Source: Desulfovibrionaceae bacterium (GTDB lineage: Bacteria > Desulfobacterota > Desulfovibrionia > Desulfovibrionales > Desulfovibrionaceae). Taken from it: 50,124 nucleotides of DNA. The notes below the pieces were generated by a model. That model was not told the DNA's origin, searched no databases, and saw only the letters and a list, made by a program, of their open reading frames with translations. Of this stretch, positions 43,255 to 50,124 are shown piece after piece (the first letter of the stretch is position 1; each line of letters opens with the position of its first letter). The stretch is from the NCBI GenBank assembly GCA_910575755.1, contig CAJTFO010000010.1, forward strand, positions 1 through 50,124. Direction: 5' to 3'. The translations under genes and the position numbers were made by a program.

Positions 43255-43644
43255 ATGATTATCATGATAACATTATATACAAATTATTATAATATATGGG
43301 AAAAAAGTGGAATTGCAACTTTTGACTCGAAATATGAAGGTATACAGAGTATAAAGATAATTCAGGAAAGTTTACATGAAAATTTATATGCTATTGGTTT
43401 ATACAGAGCTCGAAAATCATTACCCCAACCTTTCCCACCTTCTTTACTTCAGATAACGAAAGCTACTTTATTAGAAAATTGTAGAAAGCATGATATAAGA
43501 ATCCATTTTAATTTTTTGAAAAAACTACCTATTGAATTTAATACTTATTTGCAGCAAATATTACCAGATTCACGTCCTTTAATTTGCTATATTAGGGATA
43601 GTTATTTCTCTATTACAAAAAGAAATTTTTTTGATGTGTTATAA
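43255..43644 (+). CDS. Unknown island B cargo protein 2
   Basis: 129 residues from ATG 43255, 6 bases after GGAGG (earlier in-frame starts lack a ribosome site). MITLYTNYYNIWEKSGIATF, ENLYAIGLYRARKSLPQPFP, and LLENCRKHDIRIHFNFLKKL; rich in Tyr, Ile and Lys. No domain recognised. It probably forms an operon with the preceding gene, since the gap is 51 bases with no terminator; the pair could be a defence or TA-like unit. Confidence 0.5.
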   Translation: MIIMITLYTNYYNIWEKSGIATFDSKYEGIQSIKIIQESLHENLYAIGLYRARKSLPQPFPPSLLQITKATLLENCRKHDIRIHFNFLKKLPIEFNTYLQQILPDSRPLICYIRDSYFSITKRNFFDVL

Positions 43645-43954
43645 TTAATTATACTTTCATTTATTCACCTCAATTATATGAAAAAATTTTTGAAGTTTTT
43701 TTAATGAGAATCAGCAGCGGCAATTTTGATACCTTTTGTTTGGGCCGGGGCGTGTCTGCAACTTCGTTACTGTCTCTAATATATTTTAGCCCTCGTTGCG
43801 GAGGCAGGGGAGATGCATGTGCTTCGTGAAAGACACTCGCACTCCCCGTCAGTTTCTTTTATCTGAAGTTTCCTTTGTGTTATTTGTTCCCTTGTTTTTT
43901 TAAGCGTGAGAAGCGAAGCGCCGAACGCTCTTTGGAGTCCAGAGGCGAAGCCTT

Positions 43955-43996
43955 TGGCAGGATGAGGGGTTGCGTAGCACAACCCCCATCCTGCCA
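43955..43996. repeat. Long hairpin whose loop carries the island B att core
   Basis: TGGCAGGATGAGGGGTTG pairs with CAACCCCCATCCTGCCA (17 pairs, one bulged A). The seven-base loop is CGTAGCA. The string CGTAGCACAA (43973-43982) also occurs at the right attachment site (45794-45803). It lies in a gene-free GC-rich stretch, 43645-44184, where I see no other convincing feature. Confidence 0.65.
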
Positions 43997-44184
43997 CGAA
44001 GAACCCGTCTCGTTTTCGGGAAAAAGGCGCATCATTTGTGGCGAGTGAATGAGTCGTTTTTGTTTGCTCGGTTTTCGGGAACCATAGCGGAAAATTGTGT
44101 ATGAGGCAAAAAGAAAGCGGCGCGGTCAGGGGGCATACCCTGGTCGCGCCGCGTTTGGGAAACGGGTCAGATGGGAAAGGCATT

Positions 44185-44412
44185 TCAGTCCTGCGATTCG
44201 GTGTTTTTCCCTGTTATATTCTGGCCGGAAAGTCTCCTGACGAGCGCGGAAATGTCCGCTGACCGCCAGACTGTCGTGCGTGGCCCCAACTTTATGGGTT
44301 TGGGATAACGTCCGTCTTTGCAGCCCTGCCACCACGCGCTTTTGCTGATGGGGATAATCGCTAAAACCTGCGGCAAACGCAGAAAACTTTCATTACTGTT
44401 TTCCGAGAACAT
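44185..44412 (-). CDS. AlpA-family excisionase/regulator of island B
   Basis: 75 residues: FLRLPQVLAIIPISKSAWWQ, GRYPKPIKLGPRTTVWRSAD, closely related to the island A protein. AAGGAG lies 6 bases before the ATG. It sits 9 bases downstream of the integrase stop and is therefore likely in the same transcript. Probable control of integrase or excision. Confidence 0.85.
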   Translation of the reverse strand: MFSENSNESFLRLPQVLAIIPISKSAWWQGCKDGRYPKPIKLGPRTTVWRSADISALVRRLSGQNITGKNTESQD

Positions 44413-44421
44413 GGTTACTCC

Positions 44422-45624
44422 TTATGGACAGTCAATCAACTGTTGTTCTTTGGTTTTCCGTCGTAATCCGTCTAAATAGTCGGCCCAATCCTGCATCATC
44501 TTCCGGCGTTCAGGCAGGTATTCCGCCCTGTTGTATATCCCGCGAATGATGTTGCGCGGAACATGGGCAAGCTGCCGTTCTATCCAGTCTCCATTATACC
44601 CAAGTTCATTGAGCATGGTGGAAGCCATAGACCTGAAGCCATGCGGACACATTTCATCGGTTTCAAAGCCAAGCCTGCGGATGGCGCCAAGCAGGGCGCT
44701 TTTGCTCATGCTTCTTTTTTCCGTCTTGTAGTTGGGAAAGACATACACATCCTTGCCGGAATACGCCTGCAATTTCCGCAAGATGGCGACGGATTGTCTG
44801 CTGGGGGGGATAAGATGGTCACGCGACATTTTCATCCTTTCAGCGGGGATTCGCCAAAGTCCGTCCTCAAAGTCGATTTCTCGCCACTCCGCGTTTCTCA
44901 GTTCTCCTGTCCGGCAAAAGGTCAGCGCCATCAGCTGGAGGGCGCTCCTGACAACAAAGGTGCCTGGGTAGTTGTCGATGGCAACCATCAAATGGCCTAC
45001 AGCTTCGGGCGTTGTCTGCGAGGGCAGGTTCCTCCTGACGCGCGCGGCCAGCGCCCCCTTGAGGTCAGCCGCCGGGTCGCGTTCCGCCCGCCCGGTGGCA
45101 ATGGCATACCTGAACACACTTGAACTGATGGAACGCACGATATGAGGGATGTCCTTGGCTCCCCGTGCCTCAATTTTTCGTAAAAGCGCCAGCAGTTCCG
45201 GGGCTGATACAAGATGGACGGGCTTTGAACCAATCTGCGGAAAAAGGTTGCGCTTCATTCTGTGCATGATGGTCTTGGCGTAATTGTCGCTCCATTTATC
45301 CTTGTTTTGCTCGTGCCATTCAAGGGCGACGGCTTCAAAGGTATTCTGACAGGCCGCTTTTTCGAGTTTGCGTTTTTCAGAGGGATCGATGCCGTTCTCA
45401 ATGTCCTTTCTGGCTGTCGCGGCACGTTCCCGTGCCTCTTTCAGTGATACGGTCGGGTACAGTCCCAGAGAAATCAGTTTTTCCCTTCCCTGAAAACTGT
45501 ATTTGAGCCGCCATGCTTTCGTTCCGCTGGGAGCAATCAGCAAAAACAGTCCATGTCCGTCAAATAACTTGATTTGTTTTTCTCCCGGCTTCGCATTTCG
45601 TAGTGTGGTGTCTGTCAGGGGCAT
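44422..45624 (-). CDS. int: P4-type tyrosine integrase of island B
   Basis: 400 residues. N-terminal DUF4102 arm-binding domain (PLTDTTLRNAKPGEKQIKLF, DGHGLFLLI). Catalytic domain complete: Arg in FCRTGELRNAEW, His-x-x-Arg in PHGFRSMAST, LAHVP and Tyr in RGIYNRAEYLP. GGAGG lies 10 bases upstream of the ATG. Closely similar in layout to the active integrase of island A, in keeping with the similar attachment cores. A single integrase here, in contrast to the active/inactive pair of island A. Confidence 0.92.
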   Translation of the reverse strand: MPLTDTTLRNAKPGEKQIKLFDGHGLFLLIAPSGTKAWRLKYSFQGREKLISLGLYPTVSLKEARERAATARKDIENGIDPSEKRKLEKAACQNTFEAVALEWHEQNKDKWSDNYAKTIMHRMKRNLFPQIGSKPVHLVSAPELLALLRKIEARGAKDIPHIVRSISSSVFRYAIATGRAERDPAADLKGALAARVRRNLPSQTTPEAVGHLMVAIDNYPGTFVVRSALQLMALTFCRTGELRNAEWREIDFEDGLWRIPAERMKMSRDHLIPPSRQSVAILRKLQAYSGKDVYVFPNYKTEKRSMSKSALLGAIRRLGFETDEMCPHGFRSMASTMLNELGYNGDWIERQLAHVPRNIIRGIYNRAEYLPERRKMMQDWADYLDGLRRKTKEQQLIDCP

Positions 45625-45667
45625 ATGGGGTAATCCTCCGTTTCAAGAATAATTTACCCCGATTGTT

Positions 45668-45686
45668 ACCCCGGATAATCCGGGGT
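45668..45686. repeat. Palindrome upstream of the island B integrase
   Basis: ACCCCGGAT-A-ATCCGGGGT, perfect 9-bp arms, between the integrase start and the right end. TACCCC also recurs at 40024-40041 near the left end. Candidate integrase arm site or operator. The rest of 45625-45792 is AT-rich, with a CTGAAAAA/TTTTTTCAG hairpin at about 45720-45748. Confidence 0.55.
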
Positions 45687-45743
45687 GTCCACGTGTCCAA
45701 AAAAATCCATGAAAGTCCATGCTGAAAAATATATTCAATTTTT

Positions 45744-48185
45744 TCAGTATAATAAAATCAAAATAGACGTAAAAATTTCATAGTAGGAGTTTTCGTAGCA
45801 CAATCTTTTGGGGTCTTCGCGGATCGCTTCAATGCGTCTGGCGTGGTAGTCCTGATAGCGTTCGGACATGAGCTGCACGTCAGCGGGCATCAAAAAGAAG
45901 CGTGAACCGAGAACGTGTCGCGCCAGCATGTACATGACCGCCGACTGTCTGTCCGCCGTGGTTCCTCCGCGCGGAGCCACTTCATCAAGGTCAAGACTGA
46001 CAATCTGCGCGTCGCCCAGGTCAAATCGCGTGGGTTCTTTCAGAATGACATACGCCTCAATAGCGTCCATCATTGAACGCCATACATTGGTGATGGTATG
46101 CGCATCGTAGGTATTGCGGATGCCCGTATTCTGGTTGATTTGCGTACCCACATCGGCCAGCAGCGGCATGGCATGGCGTTGCGCCTGCAATGCCTCATGC
46201 ACATGCCCCCGCTCGAAAAGGCCGTCCACCACTTCCCACCAGCTTGTGGAAGCATCCCGGCGGATGCCTTCACGAAGAACGAGTTCATGCAGTTCGGGCA
46301 GGACGTTGGGCTGATAGAGTCGTGGATGAGTGCCGTCCGAGAGTTCTTCATAGGCCAGATCAATGGCTCGTCCGATCAGTCCCGGCACGCCGTCCGCCGG
46401 AGCCGTGGCATCCAGCGGCGTGGCCAGCAGCGACAGCAGATTGACCAGAAACGCCTTGTGCGAGGGCAGCGGCTTCCGGCATCCCAGCGGCGTGTCAAAG
46501 GGATTGACGGCGTATTCCTCCGTCATCCGCAGCCGGTGATAGGCTGCAAGGTGCTTTTTGCCTTCGGGTAGGTTCTCCCGCAGCAACGTGATCAGCCCGG
46601 CAGATGACGGCCCCACGTCCACGATGGACAGCCAGGGCAGGCGGGACAGTCCGGCCTGCGTGACAAAGGCGAAGTTCATGGCATTGAGGAAGACCGATTT
46701 ACCCCCGCCCATCGGCGCTACCCCCAGATCAATCCACGCGGCCTGTTCCGACGAGTTCGGCGCAAAGGGCATGATTTTGCCGTCCTGTGTGCGAAACAGC
46801 AGGCTTCCCTCCCGCCACGGCGAAGCCGAGCGCAAGGGCCACATGCCGATGGCGTCCTGAAGCGGCGCGGCGGTGATCGGGGCCGGACTGGACGGCATCA
46901 GGCCGGGCAGGGTCGCGGTAAAGCCGAGCAGCGGATCGCCCAGAGCTTCCGTCACATCGCACGTTCCCCAGCCCTGCACCGCCTTGGAGAGTTCCGCCAC
47001 ACGCCGCCTGAGCAGAAGATGCGCTTCCCGCTCGCTTTCCCGCACACAGGCCCAGGTGCAGAGGCAGATGCGGAACCTCACGCAGCACACGCCTTCCAAA
47101 TCCAGCGCGCGCAAGGTTTCCACGGCATTGTTGAGCCGTTTGTTGTCCGAAGCCGTGAAGGCCAGAACGGTGGACAGCAGGGGCTTGAGGCCCATGTTCA
47201 GGCCGCCGTCTTCCAGCAGAAAGGACATGCGGTACGGCAACCGCTCGTCCCGTCGCGCCAGAACGCGAAAGAAGTCCTGAAAGGGCCGGGGCGTCTGGGG
47301 CATGAGCGTCATGATCAGCGGCCCGTAGATGCGCTCGCCGATCCTGATGGCGTTCCGCGACACCATGTTTCCCTCGCGCGGCCAGAGCTGCGTCCTGAAG
47401 TCCGGGTACAGGACGTTGTGGAGTCGCGCCCTGTTGTCGGCATCGGGATCGGGCAGGCGAAGCGGCAAGGGATCGCCGGGAACAAGCGCCTGCCATGCCC
47501 GACTGGTGAACTCCGGCGCGATGCACATGCGGATGTCCCGCAGGGATTCATGCGCCGAGAGCGGGAAGGCCAGCAAATCCGCCTGCCGGAACGCATCAAG
47601 AACGCCGGTCAGAAAGCCGTTGTGCGCGTCGTGCAAAGCGGCGACGGCGCGGGCAATCTGCTGGCAGCCCGCGAGCGTCGGCACGTTGGACATGGCGGCG
47701 TCGCGTTCCTTCAAAGCGGTCTTTCGCAGCGTATCCGGCAGCACGGCAGGCCGCGTCCACAGCACGATCCAGCATCTTTCCAGGGCGCAATAGCGTTTCA
47801 GGGCGTCGCCCCAATCCTCCAGCAGCGGGCCGATGTGCAGGCCGAGGTTTTTGGCCGTCAGGCGCGACGGCTCAAGAAGTTCGGCAATCCGTTCCGCACT
47901 GCTTTCCGGGTCATATTCAAAGACCACCTGGAGCGCGTGCCCCGGCTTGGAAAGCGTGGCTTGCAGCTTTTCCGTCAGGCCGGAGACGATGGTCGCGTAT
48001 TCCTCCTCGCCCACATGCTTCAGGGAACCTTCCAGATGCAGGAGGCTGATGAGGCTCCCGTCATCGGCCACCAGTACGCCGTTATCCACGGTTTCCAGCC
48101 TGCAATAGCTGTGAACCGGGGCGGCAAACGCTTCGGACAGGGCGCGGACGCCGCGATCCACGCCGTTGACCAGTCTATCAAGCAT
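45744..48185 (-). pseudogene. dotO: 5' part of dotO (TraU/IcmB ATPase), truncated by island B
   Basis: From ATG 48185 (AGAGGG upstream; overlaps the dotI stop as TGATG; the longer frame to 48344 lies inside dotI). About 797 genuine residues: LSEAFAAPVHSYCRLETVDN, GSLISLLHLEGSLKHVGEEE, and Walker A DLGVAPMGGGKSVFLNAMNF at about residue 485. VirB4-class motor of the type IVB system. Near the break it reads IREDPKRLCY and then 16 island-encoded residues to a stop at 45744. Without the Walker B half it should be inactive. Confidence 0.92.
45793..45799. repeat. Right attachment core of island B (TCGTAGC)
   Basis: Matches 39954-39960. The dotO coding frame begins directly to the right (minus strand TGC TAC GA). 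Confidence 0.8.
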
Positions 48186-48892
48186 CAGGAATCCCTCTTG
48201 AGTACGACTTGCTGAATGACCACGCCGCGCGGCGTCTTTGCCGTGGACGCGCGGCAAACGAGAACTGTGGCAAGGAGTTTTTGCGTGCTTTCCACACCCT
48301 GGCTGGATTCGTAGGAAACGATCAGGGGGAACTCGATTTTCCATGTGGCCCTGCCGCCCACCAGGCCGGATGCGATGATCACCGGCGCGCGCGTGGCGAC
48401 GGCGGAAGCGGAAAGCCGCTTGTCCTGAATCATTTCAAGGATGCCGGAGCTTTTGAGTGAAGCGAGGAAGGACTTGAACGCCTCGTCCTCAAAGTGCGGC
48501 CTGATGCTTTCCAGTTTTTCCCGCCATTCCAGAAAGTTGAGCGACATGGCCCCGGTAATGGCGTTTGAGGCCCAGGTCAGCAGGCCATCCTGCGTCAGCA
48601 GCGGCTGATCCAGCGGAACCATAGGCGCAAGCCGCAAGTCCGGCGTGGCCGCGAAGTAGCGCGGCTTCGGTTGATTCAGAAGCAGAATGGCGGCAACGAT
48701 CAGGCTGATGCTCAAGGCTACTGTCAGAGCGAGGGCCAGTTTCATGGAGCGGCGGAACTGCGCCCTGCACCAGTCCAGACCGCCGATGACAGTCGCGGCA
48801 TCCGGGGCGGGCGCTTCCGCATGAACGGCGTTCATGCCCTGTTCCGGTTCCCGCGGTTTCGGGGCGTCTTTTTGTTTCTTGAAGATGCTCAT
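48185..48892 (-). CDS. dotI: DotI/IcmL (TraM)-like inner-membrane protein
   Basis: 235 residues. One membrane helix (MKLALALTVALSISLIVAAI) followed by the DotI periplasmic domain: RYFAATPDLRLAPMVPLDQP, LLTQDGLLTWASNAITGAMS, LNFLEWREKLESIRPHFED. A clear match to IcmL/TraM. Forms inner-membrane rings of the type IVB apparatus. TGATG overlap with dotO. Confidence 0.92.
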   Translation of the reverse strand: MSIFKKQKDAPKPREPEQGMNAVHAEAPAPDAATVIGGLDWCRAQFRRSMKLALALTVALSISLIVAAILLLNQPKPRYFAATPDLRLAPMVPLDQPLLTQDGLLTWASNAITGAMSLNFLEWREKLESIRPHFEDEAFKSFLASLKSSGILEMIQDKRLSASAVATRAPVIIASGLVGGRATWKIEFPLIVSYESSQGVESTQKLLATVLVCRASTAKTPRGVVIQQVVLKRDS

Positions 48893-48909
48893 GCCTTGTC
48901 ACCCCTCGC

Positions 48910-49299
48910 TTACAGGCCCAACTCGCCCATGCCGGAGGTCTGGTCAGAGCCGAACAGCGTGGCCGAACCGGAACCGAGAAGTTCACCGAGGCCGAGCGCC
49001 AGAGCGCCGATCATCACCTTGGTCAGCCCGCCCGCGTAAGTGCTTTGCCCCTGCTGCTTCGTGGCCTTGTACATCTCCACTGTTCCCCACGCGCCCATGC
49101 CCACTCCGGCGGCGAAGCCCGCCATCGTGATGTCCTTGGCAACCCCCTTGGAGTTGTCCGCGATGTTCCGACCGATCTCTCCGAAGGTCACGGCTGCCTG
49201 CACGATTTCAGGCGCGAACAGCCAGACGGCGGCCATGCCCATACAGGCGGCGGTGAAGCGAACGGGAGAGACGGAAAACGTATTCTTGATGATGGTCAT
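48910..49299 (-). CDS. icmD: IcmD/TraR-like small membrane protein
   Basis: 129 residues from ATG 49299, with GGAG 6 bases upstream. Signal-like helix (FTAACMGMAAVWLFAPEIVQ), then TFGEIGRNIADNSKGVAKDI, and hydrophobic Gly-rich segments (MAGFAAGVGMGAWGTVEM; LTKVMIGALALGLGELLGSG). The layout and position between DotE and DotI/DotO fit IcmD. Its C terminus (GSDQTSGMGELGL) lacks further features. Confidence 0.7.
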   Translation of the reverse strand: MTIIKNTFSVSPVRFTAACMGMAAVWLFAPEIVQAAVTFGEIGRNIADNSKGVAKDITMAGFAAGVGMGAWGTVEMYKATKQQGQSTYAGGLTKVMIGALALGLGELLGSGSATLFGSDQTSGMGELGL

Positions 49300-49310
49300 A
49301 ATTTTCTCCA

Positions 49311-49817
49311 TTAGCCAAGAATCCTGGCTATATATGTTTGCACGTCCCCTCCTATGGTGGCTCCGATGCCGCGCAGGAAGGTGACGAGGTTGACGGCGAG
49401 TATCCCGCCGAAAAGATGGACGATACCCCGGCTGAGGTTCATGGGCTGATTGGGCGTGTCGCGCATGAGACACAGCCCCCGCGCAATGCCGATGACGCCG
49501 ACCGTGGCTATGGCGTACACCGCGAACTGGATATAGACGGAGCCGGGCGAGGACGGCGGGCTGTAGCTCAACGACTGCTCGGAGCTTTGGTTGAAGACCG
49601 TCATGGACAGGGAATCCATGAACGCGGGCAGATTGAGCAGCAGAACCGCGCAGACGAATGTCCAGACCGCTGTGGAGCGGTTGAAGCGGTGCTTGTGGCT
49701 GACAGCCTGCCCCAGCGACATGACGGCGAAGCTCACGCCGATCAGATAGGCCAGCCGGACAAGCACCGGCCACCATTGCTGCAAGTGCGGGATGACGTTG
49801 GCGACGTAGTTGTCCAT
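49311..49817 (-). CDS. dotE: DotE/IcmC (TraQ)-like membrane protein
   Basis: 168 residues, about four membrane helices: LVRLAYLIGVSFAVMSLGQA, STAVWTFVCAVLLLNLPAFM, FAVYAIATVGVIGIARGLCL, GIVHLFGGILAVNLVTFLRG. The DotE/IcmC/DotV family has this pattern (GHK/HKHR after the first helix, LNLP, GLCL). It follows dotG directly, as icmC follows icmE in Legionella. Confidence 0.8.
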   Translation of the reverse strand: MDNYVANVIPHLQQWWPVLVRLAYLIGVSFAVMSLGQAVSHKHRFNRSTAVWTFVCAVLLLNLPAFMDSLSMTVFNQSSEQSLSYSPPSSPGSVYIQFAVYAIATVGVIGIARGLCLMRDTPNQPMNLSRGIVHLFGGILAVNLVTFLRGIGATIGGDVQTYIARILG

Positions 49818-49821
49818 GTCC

Positions 49822-50124
49822 TCACCTGTCCTTGACGTTGACGATGAGGACGCCTACGGGAGTTCCGCTTTCCAGGCGGACGGTCGGCGGACGGTCAAAG
49901 CCTTTTTCAAAGATTTTCCCGGCCTTTTCGCCCACCTTTCCGGCGGCTATCCATGCCTGGTCTTCCACGCTGTAGGTGTTCCACACCATTTGATCCGTGG
50001 TGTCGCCGCCTGAACCGTAAATGGTGCTTTGCGCGCCGCTGTAGCGTTTGGCGCTTCCCAGCCCCTCAAGAAAGGCGGACGCGACAAGACCGCCCCAACG
50101 GCTGAAGAAATGGGTGTTCACGGA
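49822..50124 (-). CDS. dotG: C-terminal end of DotG/IcmE (TraO), runs off the window
   Basis: 100 residues visible, no start in the window: WGGLVASAFLEGLGSAKRYS, EKAGKIFEKGFDRPPTVRLE, SGTPVGVLIVNVKDR. This is the VirB10-like beta-barrel end of DotG, a central channel protein spanning inner membrane to outer-membrane core. The RPPTVRLESGTPVGV motif is characteristic. It ends 4 bases before dotE. Confidence 0.88.
   Translation of the reverse strand, partial: SVNTHFFSRWGGLVASAFLEGLGSAKRYSGAQSTIYGSGGDTTDQMVWNTYSVEDQAWIAAGKVGEKAGKIFEKGFDRPPTVRLESGTPVGVLIVNVKDR

Larger units (their letters stand above)
39954..45799. mobile_element. Island B: 5.8-kb satellite island inside dotO
   Basis: Bounded by TCGTAGC at 39954-39960 and 45793-45799; removing 5,839 bp restores dotO in frame. 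It holds an inverted oriT-like block and decayed mobC (homologous to island A), five AT-rich plus-strand cargo genes, an AlpA regulator and one P4-type integrase next to the right end. The core resembles that of island A (TTGTAGTT), and integrase and AlpA orientation relative to the ends is the same. No relaxase, coupling protein or pore gene. Confidence 0.88.
1..50124. mobile_element. Part of a type IVB (Dot/Icm, IncI-like) ICE carrying two nested islands
   Basis: The backbone genes (1-1353, 18472-39960, 45744-50124) form a minus-strand conjugation region related to the R64 (IncI1) tra/trb and Legionella dot/icm systems: DotG, DotE, IcmD, DotI, DotO, TraW-like, DotA, TraX-like, DotD, DotC, DotB, IcmT, topoisomerase III, transglycosylase, DotM, DotL-type coupling protein, TrbB-like thioredoxin and a methylase/helicase. 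Most neighbouring genes overlap by ATGA or TGATG or sit a few bases apart, as in one long operon. Neither ICE end, the ICE integrase nor the ICE relaxase is in the window, so integrative rather than plasmid state is an inference. Confidence 0.75.

Noticed and set aside
43776..44183. 135-codon open frame downstream of island B alpA
   Set aside because: No ribosome site of quality, protein-unlike composition, and it runs through the long hairpin at 43955-43996.
1..50124. CRISPR arrays, tRNA or rRNA genes
   Set aside because: I saw no regularly spaced short repeats, no tRNA cloverleaf near the attachment cores and no rRNA sequence; both islands are in protein genes instead.

Overview
The window is a piece of a large integrative and conjugative element (ICE). 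Its conjugation machinery is the type IVB (Dot/Icm, IncI1 R64-like) secretion system, and two smaller integrase-carrying islands are inserted into its genes. The backbone is GC-rich and transcribed almost wholly from the minus strand. The parts visible (DotG, DotE/IcmC, IcmD, DotI, DotO, TraW-like, DotA, DotD, DotC, DotB, IcmT, a DotL-type coupling protein, DotM, topoisomerase III, lytic transglycosylase, CPYC thioredoxin) suggest a proteobacterial or Desulfobacterota host. A gut Desulfovibrionaceae such as Bilophila or Desulfovibrio is my best guess; it rests on gene style, not on a search.

Layout. 1-1353: 3' fragment (minus strand) of a giant N6-methylase/SNF2-type helicase gene. 1346-18528: island A (about 17.2 kb), which splits that gene. 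It carries a complete type I restriction-modification operon (hsdM-hsdS-fic-hsdR), a promoterless array of spare hsdS target-recognition cassettes with a dedicated tyrosine recombinase, a ColE1-like mobilisation module (mobC-mobA with mobD embedded, a small gene, a ParA-like gene, a membrane protein), a putative oriT, an AlpA regulator and two overlapping P4-type integrases. The upstream integrase has lost its catalytic His and Tyr. 18472-22547: 5' part of the helicase gene, apparently frameshifted three times. 22593-39960: ICE backbone, with plus-strand toxin-antitoxin cassettes at 23.7-24.3 kb and 37.3-38.2 kb. 39954-45799: island B (about 5.8 kb) splits the conjugation ATPase gene dotO. It has its own AlpA and integrase, an inverted copy of island A's oriT-like region with a decayed mobC, and an AT-rich five-gene cargo of mostly unknown function. 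45744-50124: the rest of dotO, then dotI, icmD, dotE and the end of dotG.

How it fits together. Both islands sit in minus-strand ICE genes at a T(T/C)GTAG core, and in both cases precise excision would restore the host reading frame. While integrated they should abolish DotO function and the helicase, so conjugation by this ICE copy should depend on excision of island B. Island A has its own relaxase but needs a conjugation pore. Island B keeps only the oriT-like region and could be mobilised in trans by island A's MobA. The window therefore looks like an ICE parasitised by two related satellite islands. Frames and catalytic motifs were read directly; family names rest on recognition, and no searches were run.
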